Source of the DNA: Occultella kanbiaonis | GTDB lineage: Bacteria; Actinomycetota; Actinomycetes; Actinomycetales; Beutenbergiaceae | Assembly: GCF_009708215.1 (NCBI RefSeq) | Contig: NZ_CP046175.1 | Span: 3,224,001-3,288,000, forward strand | Length of the DNA stretch: 64,000 nucleotides | Direction: 5' to 3' | Shown: one piece after another, positions 7,932-17,382 of the stretch | Layout: every line of letters starts with the position of its first letter | How positions within the stretch are numbered: position 1 is the first letter of the stretch | Made by a program: the position numbers and the translations under genes | The notes under the pieces: model-generated | What the model saw: the letters and a program-made list of their open reading frames with translations, nothing else | Told to the model about the DNA's origin: nothing | The model's database searches: none

Positions 7932-8942
7932 ATGGATCGTGTCGCTCCGCTTGGGTTGGTACCCCGAGCTCACGAGACGCTCATGTCGGCGGTCGGCGCG
8001 GCACGCGAGTCCGTGCTACTTGCCAGCCCTTACCTCGGCGGCAGGGTCGCGGGAGACCTTGCCGTGATTGCCAAGTCTTCCGCTGCGAGTTGGCGTCTCC
8101 TGACGGATCTCTCGCCCATCGCCATTGCATACGGATCACTGAATACGGAGGGTCTCCTGGCGCTGCTCCGGAGTGGAGTCAAGGTGCGGAGTCTAAGGCG
8201 GCTCCATGCGAAGGTCACCCTCTGCGACGGCGGCTTCGGTCTCATCGGTTCTGCAAACCTGACGAGCCCTGGGCTCGGCGTCGCGTCGCCATCGAATTTC
8301 GAAATCGGAGTCCTCCTCAGCGCCGACCAGCGAACGTCAGCCAGAACAGTGTTCGACACGTGGTGGGATGACGCCGTCGGGGTCGACCAACGAGCCATCA
8401 AGGACGCCGAGGCAGCGGCACGGCTTCTACCCAAGCCCGTGCGGGAGCGCACGCGGGGTCGAGCCAGTAAGACTGGCAGCGTTCTGGCGAACACTCTTAT
8501 GGCCGAGGCCCGTGATCGCGGGTTGTGGGTGAAGGCGGTGGACCACAGCGAGCCGTGGAAGCGGGGTTTCTGGTTCTCAAACTCGTCAAGAGGCCAACCA
8601 CGGTTCCGCGTCGGAGACCTCGTTCTGATGTACGCCAAGGATCTACGTGCCTGCAACGCCATCGTCGAGGTCCTTGAAGAGAGCCGAAACGACCCGCCGT
8701 ACATGGAGCGCTCGGGCGCGTCCAGCTACGAAGCGCACCGATGGCCGTGGGTGAGCAATGTCAAACCGCGTCTCAACATCCCCGAAGCAGAGGCGATACC
8801 ACTGGCTGAACTTGGTGCGACTCCCAAAGCGCTTCAGAACGGGTACAAGCGCCTTGACCTCGCACAGTTCACTGCCGCTCTCCGGTACATCATTGATCTC
8901 GAGCCGCGCGAACCCTCTGCATCTGGAAGGTCGAATGGTTAG
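7932..8942 (+). CDS. PLD-family nuclease with C-terminal EVE/PUA-like domain
   Basis: A 336-residue protein. Residues about 1-155 form a phospholipase-D-like domain with one HKD motif, 'HAKVTLCD' followed by 'GLIGSANLT' (near residue 95). One motif per chain implies a dimeric active site, as in Nuc, NgoFVII and BfiI-type nucleases. From about 185 to the end the sequence ('FRVGDLVLMYAK', 'HRWPWVSNVKPRLNIPEA') looks like an EVE/PUA modified-base reader. The ATG at 7932 is chosen because the PLD fold begins there. The same frame stays open back to 7611, but that stretch is unlike the family. The stop overlaps the next gene by eight bases, so both are probably one two-subunit or two-enzyme unit. 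The gene is divergent from the reverse transcriptase and shares its promoter region. Confidence 0.82.
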   Translation: MDRVAPLGLVPRAHETLMSAVGAARESVLLASPYLGGRVAGDLAVIAKSSAASWRLLTDLSPIAIAYGSLNTEGLLALLRSGVKVRSLRRLHAKVTLCDGGFGLIGSANLTSPGLGVASPSNFEIGVLLSADQRTSARTVFDTWWDDAVGVDQRAIKDAEAAARLLPKPVRERTRGRASKTGSVLANTLMAEARDRGLWVKAVDHSEPWKRGFWFSNSSRGQPRFRVGDLVLMYAKDLRACNAIVEVLEESRNDPPYMERSGASSYEAHRWPWVSNVKPRLNIPEAEAIPLAELGATPKALQNGYKRLDLAQFTAALRYIIDLEPREPSASGRSNG

Positions 8943-10101
8943 CTCCGCCCCTACGTTTACATACCCAACCGTCGAATGGGTCAAGGCGCCGATCACGCTC
9001 GAATCCGGCCGACCGTCCGGCCAACGGATCCGCATGCGGCATCTGCATGACTGCGACCACTGGTACCACGACGAGGCCGGAGATCTGATCGGCGGTGCGC
9101 CGCGACGGGCCACAGATGCGGAGATGCTCGATCTCGTCCCGTGTGCCGACTGTCAGCGCCGCGCAGAACAGCGAGGCGATCCTGCCGACGGGGTCCGCGG
9201 CCTCGTCCCTGCGCGACGCTACTGGTGGGCAAGTCAAGGCGAGAACCACGCGATAGCCCTCGAAGAGCAGACACTCTGGACGTACGCGGATCCCAATCGA
9301 CGTCGGCCGCTGCTGAGCGAGATGCAGGTCGGCGACGTGGTGCTGCACTACGGCGACAGGCTCCTGCGCACGATCAGCACGGTCACGACAGATCCAAGGC
9401 CGGCACCTCGCCCTGTCGGATACCCGCGACGGCCTGGCCAGGGTGACGACGGGTGGCTCGTCGAGGTGAACGTCGACGACACCACACTGCACTTATCGTT
9501 CCGCGAGATCCAAGAACTCATCTCACCCGGACCTCCTGGACCACTAGACAAGAACGGCACACCGCGGCGGAACTTCATCGCACGCCTGACCGAAGATGAG
9601 GCCACGCGGCTCATCGATGCCGCGGAGGCCCAATTGCCCTCACCACCCGACGCCGGCTTGATTGGCGGTCTCCTGCGCAACTGGGGTCTCGACGGGACCG
9701 ACTCCGAGGCCATCACACAGATCCGCCGAGAGCAGGGGCACCTCCGGGCAAGCCTGCTCCGCGCTCGCGCCACGGCGCCATGTGACGTCTGCGGTCGGGA
9801 ACTGCCAGCCACTTTCCTCGTCGCAGCCCACATCGTGCCGCGTCGCGACCTCACCCACGAAGAGCGGCTCGATTTCGCGTCCGCAGCGATGCTCGCATGC
9901 GCTCTCGGATGCGACTCCCTCTTCGAGTGCGGCTACATCGTCATCGACGACGACGGGCGCATCGCGCGAGGGCGACCAGCGGCGGCCGAAGCACTGCTCT
10001 ACGAGATCAACGCCCTCATCGGAAGGACATGTCTCGCGTTCAATGGCGTGCGGGCACCAAGTTTTGCTCGGCACCGCGGATCTCACCTCGAAGGGGTCTA
10101 G
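8935..10101 (+). CDS. EVE-like domain plus HNH endonuclease
   Basis: A 388-residue protein. A short N-terminal part has a possible zinc ribbon ('HDCDHWYH' and 'CADCQRR', about 40-80). A middle domain beginning 'RYWWASQGENH' (about 98) and containing 'MQVGDVVLHYGDRLLRTI' resembles EVE/PUA domains. The C-terminal HNH nuclease shows 'CDVCGRELPATFLVAAHIVPR' spread over about 282-302, then 'CALGCDSLFECGYI', giving paired Cys, the catalytic His and an Asn/Asp-replaced third position. The ATG at 8935 is preceded by GGAAGG and overlaps the end of the PLD-EVE gene by eight bases, a sign of translational coupling. The likely role is modification-dependent DNA cleavage alongside the PLD partner. Specificity and cooperation are inferred. 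Confidence 0.82.
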   Translation: MVSSAPTFTYPTVEWVKAPITLESGRPSGQRIRMRHLHDCDHWYHDEAGDLIGGAPRRATDAEMLDLVPCADCQRRAEQRGDPADGVRGLVPARRYWWASQGENHAIALEEQTLWTYADPNRRRPLLSEMQVGDVVLHYGDRLLRTISTVTTDPRPAPRPVGYPRRPGQGDDGWLVEVNVDDTTLHLSFREIQELISPGPPGPLDKNGTPRRNFIARLTEDEATRLIDAAEAQLPSPPDAGLIGGLLRNWGLDGTDSEAITQIRREQGHLRASLLRARATAPCDVCGRELPATFLVAAHIVPRRDLTHEERLDFASAAMLACALGCDSLFECGYIVIDDDGRIARGRPAAAEALLYEINALIGRTCLAFNGVRAPSFARHRGSHLEGV

Positions 10102-10226
10102 CTGAACAAACCCACGACGTGGCGACCCTGGTCAACCAATCATGGTAGACCGATACCACTCATCGCCCGACATCGCGTCCTTGTTCGCGGGTGCGCGCCC
10201 GTACGCGGCAGCAACGTGGCGACCAT

Positions 10227-10979
10227 CTATCGGAACTCGGTGGAGACAGGCTCGAGAAGGAAGAGAGTCGTGTCCGGTTCGAACGCTCCGACTCGAGCGA
10301 CAATATGGAGATTGTCCCCGACGCCTATGTCATCTGGGATGTCCTGCCCCACCAGGTGCAAGTCGTAAGTCGTATTGACGTCACGGAATTGGAAATTGGG
10401 CCCTCCCGACGACTGAGTCTCGCTATAGTCGCCATATGCAACTAGAATGTCATAGCGCGTGTCGTAGTCTCCATGAGCGTTCATGGCGCAGATGCTGCCA
10501 TCGAACTCAATGAGGCTGCCGCCGTAGTTCTGTGCGAACTCCTCAACTGCCGGCCCATCTGCCGACCCTGTCAAGAGCGCCGCGAGATCCTCGTTGTTCT
10601 CCGCAGTCAGCATCTCTTCATCAGGGGTCCCGCTCGGACTTGACGTCTCGGTCACCTCTTCCGAAGGCTGTTCACTCGTGATGCCCAGCCCCTCGGTCGG
10701 AGGCGCGGACGACTCAGGAGCATCTCCGCCTTGGCTCGCGCCGATGATGATGGCGATGACAGCGATCAGTGCGACGACCGCTCCGGCCGCTAGAACGGCC
10801 ACCATCCGCCGCTGCATCTTGGGTTTGGCGCGGCGCAACGTGAGTTCCGCCTGAACCTTTCCCGGGCTTTGGGACACGAGTTCCCAGCCCTCCTTCTGCC
10901 ACTTCGCGATCGTCCTGGCCTCCATGCCGCGGATCGAGCGAACGGTCTTCGCTTCGTACTTCACTTCGGCGTCAGCCAT
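10227..10979 (-). CDS. DUF4839 membrane-anchored protein
   Basis: A 250-residue protein. Residues about 1-55 are a small soluble domain ('GMEARTIAKWQKEGWELVSQ', seen also in DUF4177-like domains), followed by a single transmembrane helix at about 62-84. Next comes a low-complexity Ser/Pro/Glu/Thr linker, then a DUF4839 domain with 'IEFDGSICAMNAHGDYDTRY' and 'DLHLVGQDIPDD'. The C-terminal domain is likely outside the membrane. The ATG at 10979 has GAAGG eight bases upstream and is preferred over an upstream TTG. It converges with the EVE-HNH gene and is the last gene before the housekeeping region. DUF4839 has no established function. Confidence 0.8.
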   Translation of the reverse strand: MADAEVKYEAKTVRSIRGMEARTIAKWQKEGWELVSQSPGKVQAELTLRRAKPKMQRRMVAVLAAGAVVALIAVIAIIIGASQGGDAPESSAPPTEGLGITSEQPSEEVTETSSPSGTPDEEMLTAENNEDLAALLTGSADGPAVEEFAQNYGGSLIEFDGSICAMNAHGDYDTRYDILVAYGDYSETQSSGGPNFQFRDVNTTYDLHLVGQDIPDDIGVGDNLHIVARVGAFEPDTTLFLLEPVSTEFR

Positions 10980-11174
10980 ACAGACCTTCAACCCCAATCG
11001 GATTCATCAGCCGTGGACGTCGGCTAGCCGGCCGGCTTTGCCGCTCTCAAGCGCGTGCTGCGAGAACCCAACTACACCGTGGCCAATAACAGAGATCGGT
11101 ACCGCAGCTTGCGGGCGTGCCATTCAGCGTGCCACGACGAGGGCGCGCAGGAGGGTCAATCGGCGCCCGGATGC

Positions 11175-14100
11175 TCAGCCGAAGAACACTCGCTCCATCA
11201 CAACCCGCGCCTGCCGAGCCGTGCGCAGCCAGTCCTCCTCCAGGTCCCGGGCATGCCCGGCCTGGTAGCCGAGCAACCTCGACACCCCTCCGAGCTCGCC
11301 CCGCTCCGATGGCAGCACGTCCACCTTCTGGCCGCTCACCCGTCCGGTGCTGAGCACGATCGCGTTCCGCAACCGGGTGGCCAGCTCCCACGCAGCGGTG
11401 AGCTGTTCGGCGTCGGACTCCGAGATCAGGTGCGCGTCGCGGGCGGCGGCCAACGCACCCAGCGTCGACGTTGTCCGCAGGGCCTCGAACTCGCCCGCGT
11501 GGCACAACTGGAGGTATTGGGCCGTCCACTCCACGTCGCTCAGTCCGCCGCGGCCGAGCTTCAGGTGGTGTGTCGCCGGCACACCGCGGGGCAACCGCTC
11601 GGACTCCACCCGCGCCTTGATCCGGCGCAGCTCGCGGATCTCGGCAAGGTCGATCCCGGTGGCGGGGTAGCGCAGCGGGTCGATCAGGGCGGTGAACCGC
11701 TCCCCCAGGCCGACATCCCCCGCCACCGAACGCGCCCGCAGCAGGGCCTGACGCTCCCAGCCCTGCGCCCACCGCTGGTAGTACTCGGCGTAGGAGTCGA
11801 TGGTCCGCACCACCGGGCCCTGCCGGCCCTCGGGGCGCAGTTGGGAGTCCACCGAAAGCACGGGCTCGGGGCCGGTCTTGCCGAGCAGGGACGCGATCGT
11901 GGTGGCGACCAGGACCGCCCAGTCCTGGGCGGCCTTCGCGTCAGCACTCTCGTGCGGGTCGTGCACGAACAGCACGTCCGCATCGGAGGCGTAGCCGATC
12001 TCGGCGCCGCCGAGGCGGCCCATGGCGACCACGAGGAACACCGACGGGTCGGCGCCCAGGCCCAGTTCCGCCGTCGCGGTCTGGGTGGCGATCCGCACGG
12101 CGCCGGCCAGTGCCATGTCCGCGGCCGGGGTGACCACCTGCGCGCACGTGGTCACCGGCACGTCGGCGAGCACGTCGCCGATGGCGCCGCGGGTGAGCTC
12201 GCGGCGGCGCAGGAACCTAACCGCCTGGGCGGCGTCAGTGGGGTCGTCGCGGCGCAGCAGCATGGCGTTCATCGCGGCCGCCAACGCCTCGGCAGTACGC
12301 GGGGTGAGTTCGCGGTCGTCGCCGAGCCAGGCGACGGCCTCGGGGGTGCGCAGCAGCGAGTCGGCCACGTACTTCGAGGAGGACAGCAGCGTGGCCAGGC
12401 GTTCGGCGGCGGCGCCGGAGTCGCGGAGCATCTTCAGGTACCAGTGGGTGCCGCCGAGCTCCTCGGAGAGCTTGCGGAACGCGAGCAGGCCGCCGTCGGG
12501 GTCGGGCCCCTCGCCGAACCAGCCGAGCATCACCGGCAGCAATTGGCGCTGGATGGCGGCGCGGCGGGAGATGCCCTCGGTGAGGATCTTGATGTGTCGC
12601 AGCGCCCCGGCCGGATCCCGGTAGCCGATGGCCTGCAGCCGGGCCTTCGCAGCCTCGGGGTCGAGGGAGACGTCGTCCGCGGAGAGCCGTGCTGTGGCGG
12701 GCAGCAGCGGGCGGTAGTACAGCTCCTCGTGCAGGCGGCGGACCCGCCGGCGGATCGCCTGCCAACGCGCCACCAGGTCCTTGGCGCCGGCCACCTCCCC
12801 CTCGGGTGAGCGGCCCATCGACCGGGCCAGGCGGCGCAGGTCATCGTCGGCCGTGGGCAGCAGGTGGGTGCGGCGCATCCGGTACAGCTGGACGCGGTGC
12901 TCGAGCACGCGCAGGAACCGGTAGCAGGCGCCCAGTTCGGCGGCGTGGTCGCGGCCGACATAGCCGCCCGCGGCCAGGGACTGCAGGGCGCGGAGGGTGT
13001 TCGCGGACCGGATCGAGGGGTCGGTGCGGCCGTGCACGAGCTGCAGCAACTGCACGGTGAACTCGACGTCGCGCAGGCCGCCGCGGCCGAGCTTGATCTG
13101 CCGGTCCGCCTCCGCGGGCGGCACGTTGTCCTCGACCCGGCGGCGCATCGCCTGGGAGTCCTCGACGAAGTTCTCCCGGCCGGCGGCCTCCCACACCATC
13201 GGGCGGGTCGCGGCCAGGTAGGCGGCGGACAGGTCCACGTCCCCGGCCACGTGCCGGGCCTTGAGCAGGGCCTGGAACTCCCAGGTCTTGGCCCACCGCT
13301 CGTAGTAGGACACGTGCGAGGCGAGGGTGCGCACCAGCGGGCCGTTCTTGCCCTCCGGGCGCAGCGCGGCGTCCACCTCCCACAGGGCGGGCTCGCGGGC
13401 GGGCATCGAGCACATCCGGGCCAGGGTGGCAGCGAGCTTCGTGCCGACCCGCAGGGCGACGGCCTCGTCGGCACCGTCGACCGGTTCGGCCACGTAGATG
13501 ACGTCGACGTCGGAGATGTAGTTGAGCTCCCGGCCGCCGGTCTTGCCCATGCCGAGGACGGCGAGGCGTACGTCCTTGCCGTGGTCGGACAGTTCCGCCC
13601 GGGCCAGGGCCAGGGCCGCCTCGAGCGCGGCGGCGGCGAGGTTGGCCAGGGCGGCGCCGACCTCGGGCAGGAACGCCTCGGGGTCGGTGGCGGTGAGGTC
13701 CTCGGTGGCGATCGTCAGGAGCGCGCGGCGGTAGGCGCGGCGCATCTCGTCGAGGGCGCCGTCGCTGGCCCGCACGGACGCGACCGGCATCGCCGCGTCG
13801 GGGTCGGCGCCGACCGATTCCAACAGTTGGGTGCGCACGTTCGCCGGGTCTGCGGCCACGCCGTTGCGGGGGCGCAGTACGTACTCGACGTCGCCGGGGT
13901 GGGCGACCAGCCAGTCCCCCGTCGCCACCGACGCCCCGAGGACCGCGATCAGGTTGCCCCGGGCGCCGGCTGGGTCGGCGAGCACCTCGGTCAGGCGCTC
14001 GGCCCGGTCGGGGTCGGCCTCACCGAGCCGGGCCAGCGCGAGGAGCGCGAGGTCGGGGTCGGCGGCGCGGGCGACGTCGGCGATCAGCGCCGTCGACGCC

Positions 14101-14288
14101 GCGCCCAACCCGCCGTCACGACTTCCGCCGTCGAGCTCGGCGGCCTCGCACGCGGCGAGCACCCCGGCCAGGAAACCCGACTCCCACAGGTCCGCCGCGC
14201 GGGAGGCATCGGCGAAGCCGGTGCGCGCCAACCGGGCCCGCAGCGAAGGTGCGCGGCTCACGCGGCCGCCACCTGCGCCGTCGGGCAT
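11175..14288 (-). CDS. glnE: bifunctional glutamine synthetase adenylyltransferase/adenylyl-removing enzyme
   Basis: GlnE adds and removes AMP on the regulatory Tyr of type I glutamine synthetase, controlling nitrogen assimilation. The 1,037-residue product has the expected two nucleotidyltransferase halves: 'GGRELNYISDVDVIYV' near residue 250 (removing domain) and 'GGAEIGYASDADVLFV' near 760 (transferase domain), each followed by a GlnD-PII-uridylyltransferase-type helical domain with 'GRGGLRDVEFTVQ' and 'GRGGLSDVEWTAQ'. Length fits the actinobacterial family. It lies 22 bp downstream of the GlnA2-type synthetase gene on the same strand. This glnA2-glnE order is conserved in actinobacteria such as mycobacteria. 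Confidence 0.96.
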   Translation of the reverse strand: MPDGAGGGRVSRAPSLRARLARTGFADASRAADLWESGFLAGVLAACEAAELDGGSRDGGLGAASTALIADVARAADPDLALLALARLGEADPDRAERLTEVLADPAGARGNLIAVLGASVATGDWLVAHPGDVEYVLRPRNGVAADPANVRTQLLESVGADPDAAMPVASVRASDGALDEMRRAYRRALLTIATEDLTATDPEAFLPEVGAALANLAAAALEAALALARAELSDHGKDVRLAVLGMGKTGGRELNYISDVDVIYVAEPVDGADEAVALRVGTKLAATLARMCSMPAREPALWEVDAALRPEGKNGPLVRTLASHVSYYERWAKTWEFQALLKARHVAGDVDLSAAYLAATRPMVWEAAGRENFVEDSQAMRRRVEDNVPPAEADRQIKLGRGGLRDVEFTVQLLQLVHGRTDPSIRSANTLRALQSLAAGGYVGRDHAAELGACYRFLRVLEHRVQLYRMRRTHLLPTADDDLRRLARSMGRSPEGEVAGAKDLVARWQAIRRRVRRLHEELYYRPLLPATARLSADDVSLDPEAAKARLQAIGYRDPAGALRHIKILTEGISRRAAIQRQLLPVMLGWFGEGPDPDGGLLAFRKLSEELGGTHWYLKMLRDSGAAAERLATLLSSSKYVADSLLRTPEAVAWLGDDRELTPRTAEALAAAMNAMLLRRDDPTDAAQAVRFLRRRELTRGAIGDVLADVPVTTCAQVVTPAADMALAGAVRIATQTATAELGLGADPSVFLVVAMGRLGGAEIGYASDADVLFVHDPHESADAKAAQDWAVLVATTIASLLGKTGPEPVLSVDSQLRPEGRQGPVVRTIDSYAEYYQRWAQGWERQALLRARSVAGDVGLGERFTALIDPLRYPATGIDLAEIRELRRIKARVESERLPRGVPATHHLKLGRGGLSDVEWTAQYLQLCHAGEFEALRTTSTLGALAAARDAHLISESDAEQLTAAWELATRLRNAIVLSTGRVSGQKVDVLPSERGELGGVSRLLGYQAGHARDLEEDWLRTARQARVVMERVFFG

Positions 14289-14310
14289 TGGCTTGCCGAA
14301 CCAGCCATGC

Positions 14311-15645
14311 TCAGATCAGGCCGACGCGGGCCAGCTCGTAGGGGGTGACCTGCGCCCGGTAGTCGGTCCACTCCTGCCGCTTGTTCGCGAGGAAGAAGTT
14401 GAACACGTTCTCCCCGAGCGTGTCCGCGACCAGCTCGGAGCGTTCCATGGTCTCCACGGCCGCCTCCAGGCTGCCCGGCAGCGGCTCGATGCCCAGGGCG
14501 CGACGCTCGCCGTCGGAGAGCTCCCAGACGACGTCCTCGGCCTCCTCGGGCAGCTCGTAGCCCTCCTCGATGCCCTTCAGCCCGGCCCGCAGCAGCACCG
14601 CGAGCGCGAGGTAGGGGTTCGCGGCGGAGTCCATGCCGCGGTACTCGATCCGCGCGGACTGGCCCTTGTTCGGCTTGTACATCGGCACCCGCAGCAGCGC
14701 GGACCGGTTGTTGTGACCCCAGGTCTTGTAGCTCGGGGCCTCCTGCCCGCCCCAGAGCCGCTTGTAGGAGTTCACGAACTGATTGGCGACGGCGGTGATC
14801 TCACCCGAGTGCACCAGCAGCCCGGCCATGAACTGGCGGGCCGTGGTGGACAGCCCGTACTTGGAGCCCGGCGCGTGGAAGACGTTGGTGTCCCCCTCGA
14901 ACAGCGACAGGTGCGTGTGCATGCCCGAGCCGGGCTGGCCGGCCATCGGCTTCGGCATGAACGAGGCGACGAAGCCCTGCTCGATCGAGACCTCCTTGAC
15001 CACCGAGCGGAACGTCATGATGTTGTCCGCGGTGGACAGGGCGTCGGCGTAGCGCAGGTCGATCTCGTTCTGCCCGGGGCCGGCCTCGTGGTGGGAGAAC
15101 TCCACCGAGATGCCCATCGACTCCAGCAGGGTGATCGCGGCGCGGCGGAAGTCGTGACCCTGACCGCGGGCGACGTGGTCGAAGTAGCCGGCGTTGTCGA
15201 TCGGGACCAGCGGGTCGGTCTCGTTCTCCTGCGGCTGGAACAGGTAGAACTCGATCTCCGGGTGGGTGTAGAAGGTGAACCCGGCGTCCGCGGCCTTCGC
15301 GAGGGCGCGCTTGAGCACGTTGCGCGGGTCCGCGGCGGCGGGCTCACCATCCGGGGTGAGGATGTCGCAGAACATCCGCGCGGTGCCGTGCTTGCCGCCG
15401 CGCCAGGGCAGCACCTGGAACGTGGACGGGTCCGGCTTCGCGACGAGGTCGGACTCGGAGACGCGGGCCAGGCCCTCGATCGATGAGCCGTCGAAGCCGA
15501 TGCCCTCGCTGAACGCGCCCTCGAGTTCGGCCGGGGCGATGGCCACCGACTTCAGCACGCCGAGCACGTCGGTGAACCACAGCCGGATGAACCGGACGTC
15601 ACGCTCCTCGATCGCGCGAAGGACGTACTCCTGCTGCCTGTCCAT
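14311..15645 (-). CDS. glnA2: type I glutamine synthetase, GlnA2-like
   Basis: ATP-dependent ligation of glutamate and ammonia to glutamine. The 444-residue length, the beta-grasp N-terminus with 'FTDVLG' and 'GFDGSSIEG', and the catalytic segments 'HPEIEFYLF' (about 127-135), 'HHEAGPGQNEIDLRY' and 'HTHLSLFEG' identify GS-I. The C-terminal adenylylation loop of the beta subclass (consensus NLYDLP) is replaced by 'GYELPEEAEDV', so this enzyme is probably of the non-adenylylated alpha type despite its position beside glnE. The main GlnA1 target of GlnE is presumably elsewhere in the genome. The ATG start is divergent from nadE with only 77 bp between, so both promoters are compact. Confidence 0.95.
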   Translation of the reverse strand: MDRQQEYVLRAIEERDVRFIRLWFTDVLGVLKSVAIAPAELEGAFSEGIGFDGSSIEGLARVSESDLVAKPDPSTFQVLPWRGGKHGTARMFCDILTPDGEPAAADPRNVLKRALAKAADAGFTFYTHPEIEFYLFQPQENETDPLVPIDNAGYFDHVARGQGHDFRRAAITLLESMGISVEFSHHEAGPGQNEIDLRYADALSTADNIMTFRSVVKEVSIEQGFVASFMPKPMAGQPGSGMHTHLSLFEGDTNVFHAPGSKYGLSTTARQFMAGLLVHSGEITAVANQFVNSYKRLWGGQEAPSYKTWGHNNRSALLRVPMYKPNKGQSARIEYRGMDSAANPYLALAVLLRAGLKGIEEGYELPEEAEDVVWELSDGERRALGIEPLPGSLEAAVETMERSELVADTLGENVFNFFLANKRQEWTDYRAQVTPYELARVGLI

Positions 15646-15722
15646 GCACTGCTCCCGTCATAGTTTCCGGTGCTCGCCGGTGCCGGGACCATCATGTCAG
15701 GTGAGTCGTAGGCTTCCGTGCC

Positions 15723-17372
15723 ATGACGACGCTTCGCGTGGCACTCGCGCAGACGAATTCAACGGTGGGCGATCTGGACGGCAATGCCGCCACGGTGTTG
15801 CGGGTCGCGTCCGCCGCCGCAGCCGAGGGCGCGGACCTGATCGCGTTCGGGGAGATGATGCTGACCGGGTACCCGATCGAGGACCTCGCGGTGCGCGGCT
15901 CGTTCCAGCGGGCCGCCGCCGCGCGACTGGAGGCGCTGGCGGGTGACCTGGTCTCGGCGGGTGCGGGAGACGCCGTCGTGGTGGTCGGTGCGCTCGGGAC
16001 CGCGGCGGACGGGCGACCCACGAACACCGCGGTGGTGCTGCACCAGGGGCGCATCGTGACGCGCTACACGAAGCACCACCTGCCCAATTACGGGGTGTTC
16101 GACGAGTTCCGGATCTTCGCCTCCGGGAACGACCCGGTGGTGGTGGACGTCGCGGGTAAGCGAGTCGGCCTGGCGATCTGCGAGGACATCTGGCAGGACG
16201 GCGGCACCGTGGAGCAGCTCACCGACGACTCCCTCGACCTGCTGCTGGTCATCAACGGCTCCCCCTACGAGCGGGGCAAGGCGCCCCTGCGGGTGCGCCT
16301 GGGTGCGCAGCGGGCCCGGGAGGTGGGCGCCCCGGTCGCGTACGTGAACCTGATCGGTGGTCAGGACGATCTGGTGTTCGACGGCGGATCTTTCGTTGTG
16401 GATGTCGACGGCGAGTTGCTCGCGTCGGGGCCGACGTTCGTCGAGCACCTGCTGGTGCTCGATATCGACGCGCCCGGGCAGACCGTGGTGCGCGATGCCG
16501 CGTTCACGCGGCGCTCCGACGACACCGAGCAGATGTACGACGCGGTGGTGCTCGGGCTGCGGGACTACGCCTTGAAGAACGGGTTCGGATCGGTGGTGCT
16601 GGGGCTGTCCGGCGGGATCGACTCGGCGCTGGTGGCGGCGATCGCGGCGGACGCCGTCGGGGCATCGAACGTCGTGGGGGTGTCGATGCCGTCGGTGTAC
16701 TCCTCGTCGCACTCCCGCACCGACGCGGAGGACAGCGCGGAGCGGATCGGGCTGGACTATCGCGTGCAGGAGATCGCGCCGATGGTGGACGCGTTCCAGG
16801 GTGCGCTGGGGCTGTCCGGGACGGCGGAGGAGAACCTGCAGGCGCGGGTGCGCGGGGTGATCCTGATGGCGCTGTCCAACACCGAGGGGCACCTGGTGCT
16901 CGCGACGGGCAACAAGAGCGAGCTCGCGGTGGGCTACTCCACGATCTACGGGGACGCCGTCGGGGGGTATGCGCCGCTGAAGGACGTGTCCAAGACGCGG
17001 GTGTGGGAACTGTCGCGGTTCCGCAACGCCCGGGCGCTGGACCGCGGCGAGGTGGAGCCGATCCCGGAGAACTCGATCACGAAGCCACCGTCGGCCGAGC
17101 TGCGGCCCGGGCAGCGCGACGACCAGTCGCTGCCGGACTACGAGCTGCTGGACAACGTGCTCGACGCGTACGTGGAGAACGCGCTCGGCCGCGAGGACCT
17201 GCTCGCGTCCGGGTTCGACGAGGAGACGGTCGAGACGGTGGTCAGCCTCGTGGACCGCGCCGAGTGGAAGCGGCGCCAGTACCCGATCGGGCCGAAGGTG
17301 ACCGCGATGGCGTTCGGGCGCGACCGTCGGCTGCCGATCACGAGCGCATTCCGGGAGTCCGACGCGGACTAG
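15723..17372 (+). CDS. nadE: glutamine-dependent NAD+ synthetase
   Basis: Converts nicotinic acid adenine dinucleotide to NAD+ with ATP and glutamine-derived ammonia. The 549 residues comprise an N-terminal nitrilase-type amidase (about 1-265) with the Glu-Lys-Cys triad visible as '[10 protein letters not shown]', '[10 protein letters not shown]' and 'AICEDIW' (Cys about 152). The C-terminal synthetase has PP-loop 'SGGIDSA' (about 296) and '[16 protein letters not shown]'. This is the two-domain form that needs no separate amidotransferase. The ATG matches the expected first strand of the nitrilase fold. panB starts 10 bases downstream, suggesting cotranscription of two cofactor genes (NAD and CoA). 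Confidence 0.96.
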   Translation: MTTLRVALAQTNSTVGDLDGNAATVLRVASAAAAEGADLIAFGEMMLTGYPIEDLAVRGSFQRAAAARLEALAGDLVSAGAGDAVVVVGALGTAADGRPTNTAVVLHQGRIVTRYTKHHLPNYGVFDEFRIFASGNDPVVVDVAGKRVGLAICEDIWQDGGTVEQLTDDSLDLLLVINGSPYERGKAPLRVRLGAQRAREVGAPVAYVNLIGGQDDLVFDGGSFVVDVDGELLASGPTFVEHLLVLDIDAPGQTVVRDAAFTRRSDDTEQMYDAVVLGLRDYALKNGFGSVVLGLSGGIDSALVAAIAADAVGASNVVGVSMPSVYSSSHSRTDAEDSAERIGLDYRVQEIAPMVDAFQGALGLSGTAEENLQARVRGVILMALSNTEGHLVLATGNKSELAVGYSTIYGDAVGGYAPLKDVSKTRVWELSRFRNARALDRGEVEPIPENSITKPPSAELRPGQRDDQSLPDYELLDNVLDAYVENALGREDLLASGFDEETVETVVSLVDRAEWKRRQYPIGPKVTAMAFGRDRRLPITSAFRESDAD

Positions 17373-17382
17373 GCTGGTTGGC

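Noticed and set aside
10113-10225. ACGTGGCGACC repeated twice between the HNH and DUF4839 genes
   Set aside because: Only 11 bases, two copies, no spacer pattern. Not a CRISPR array and probably chance.
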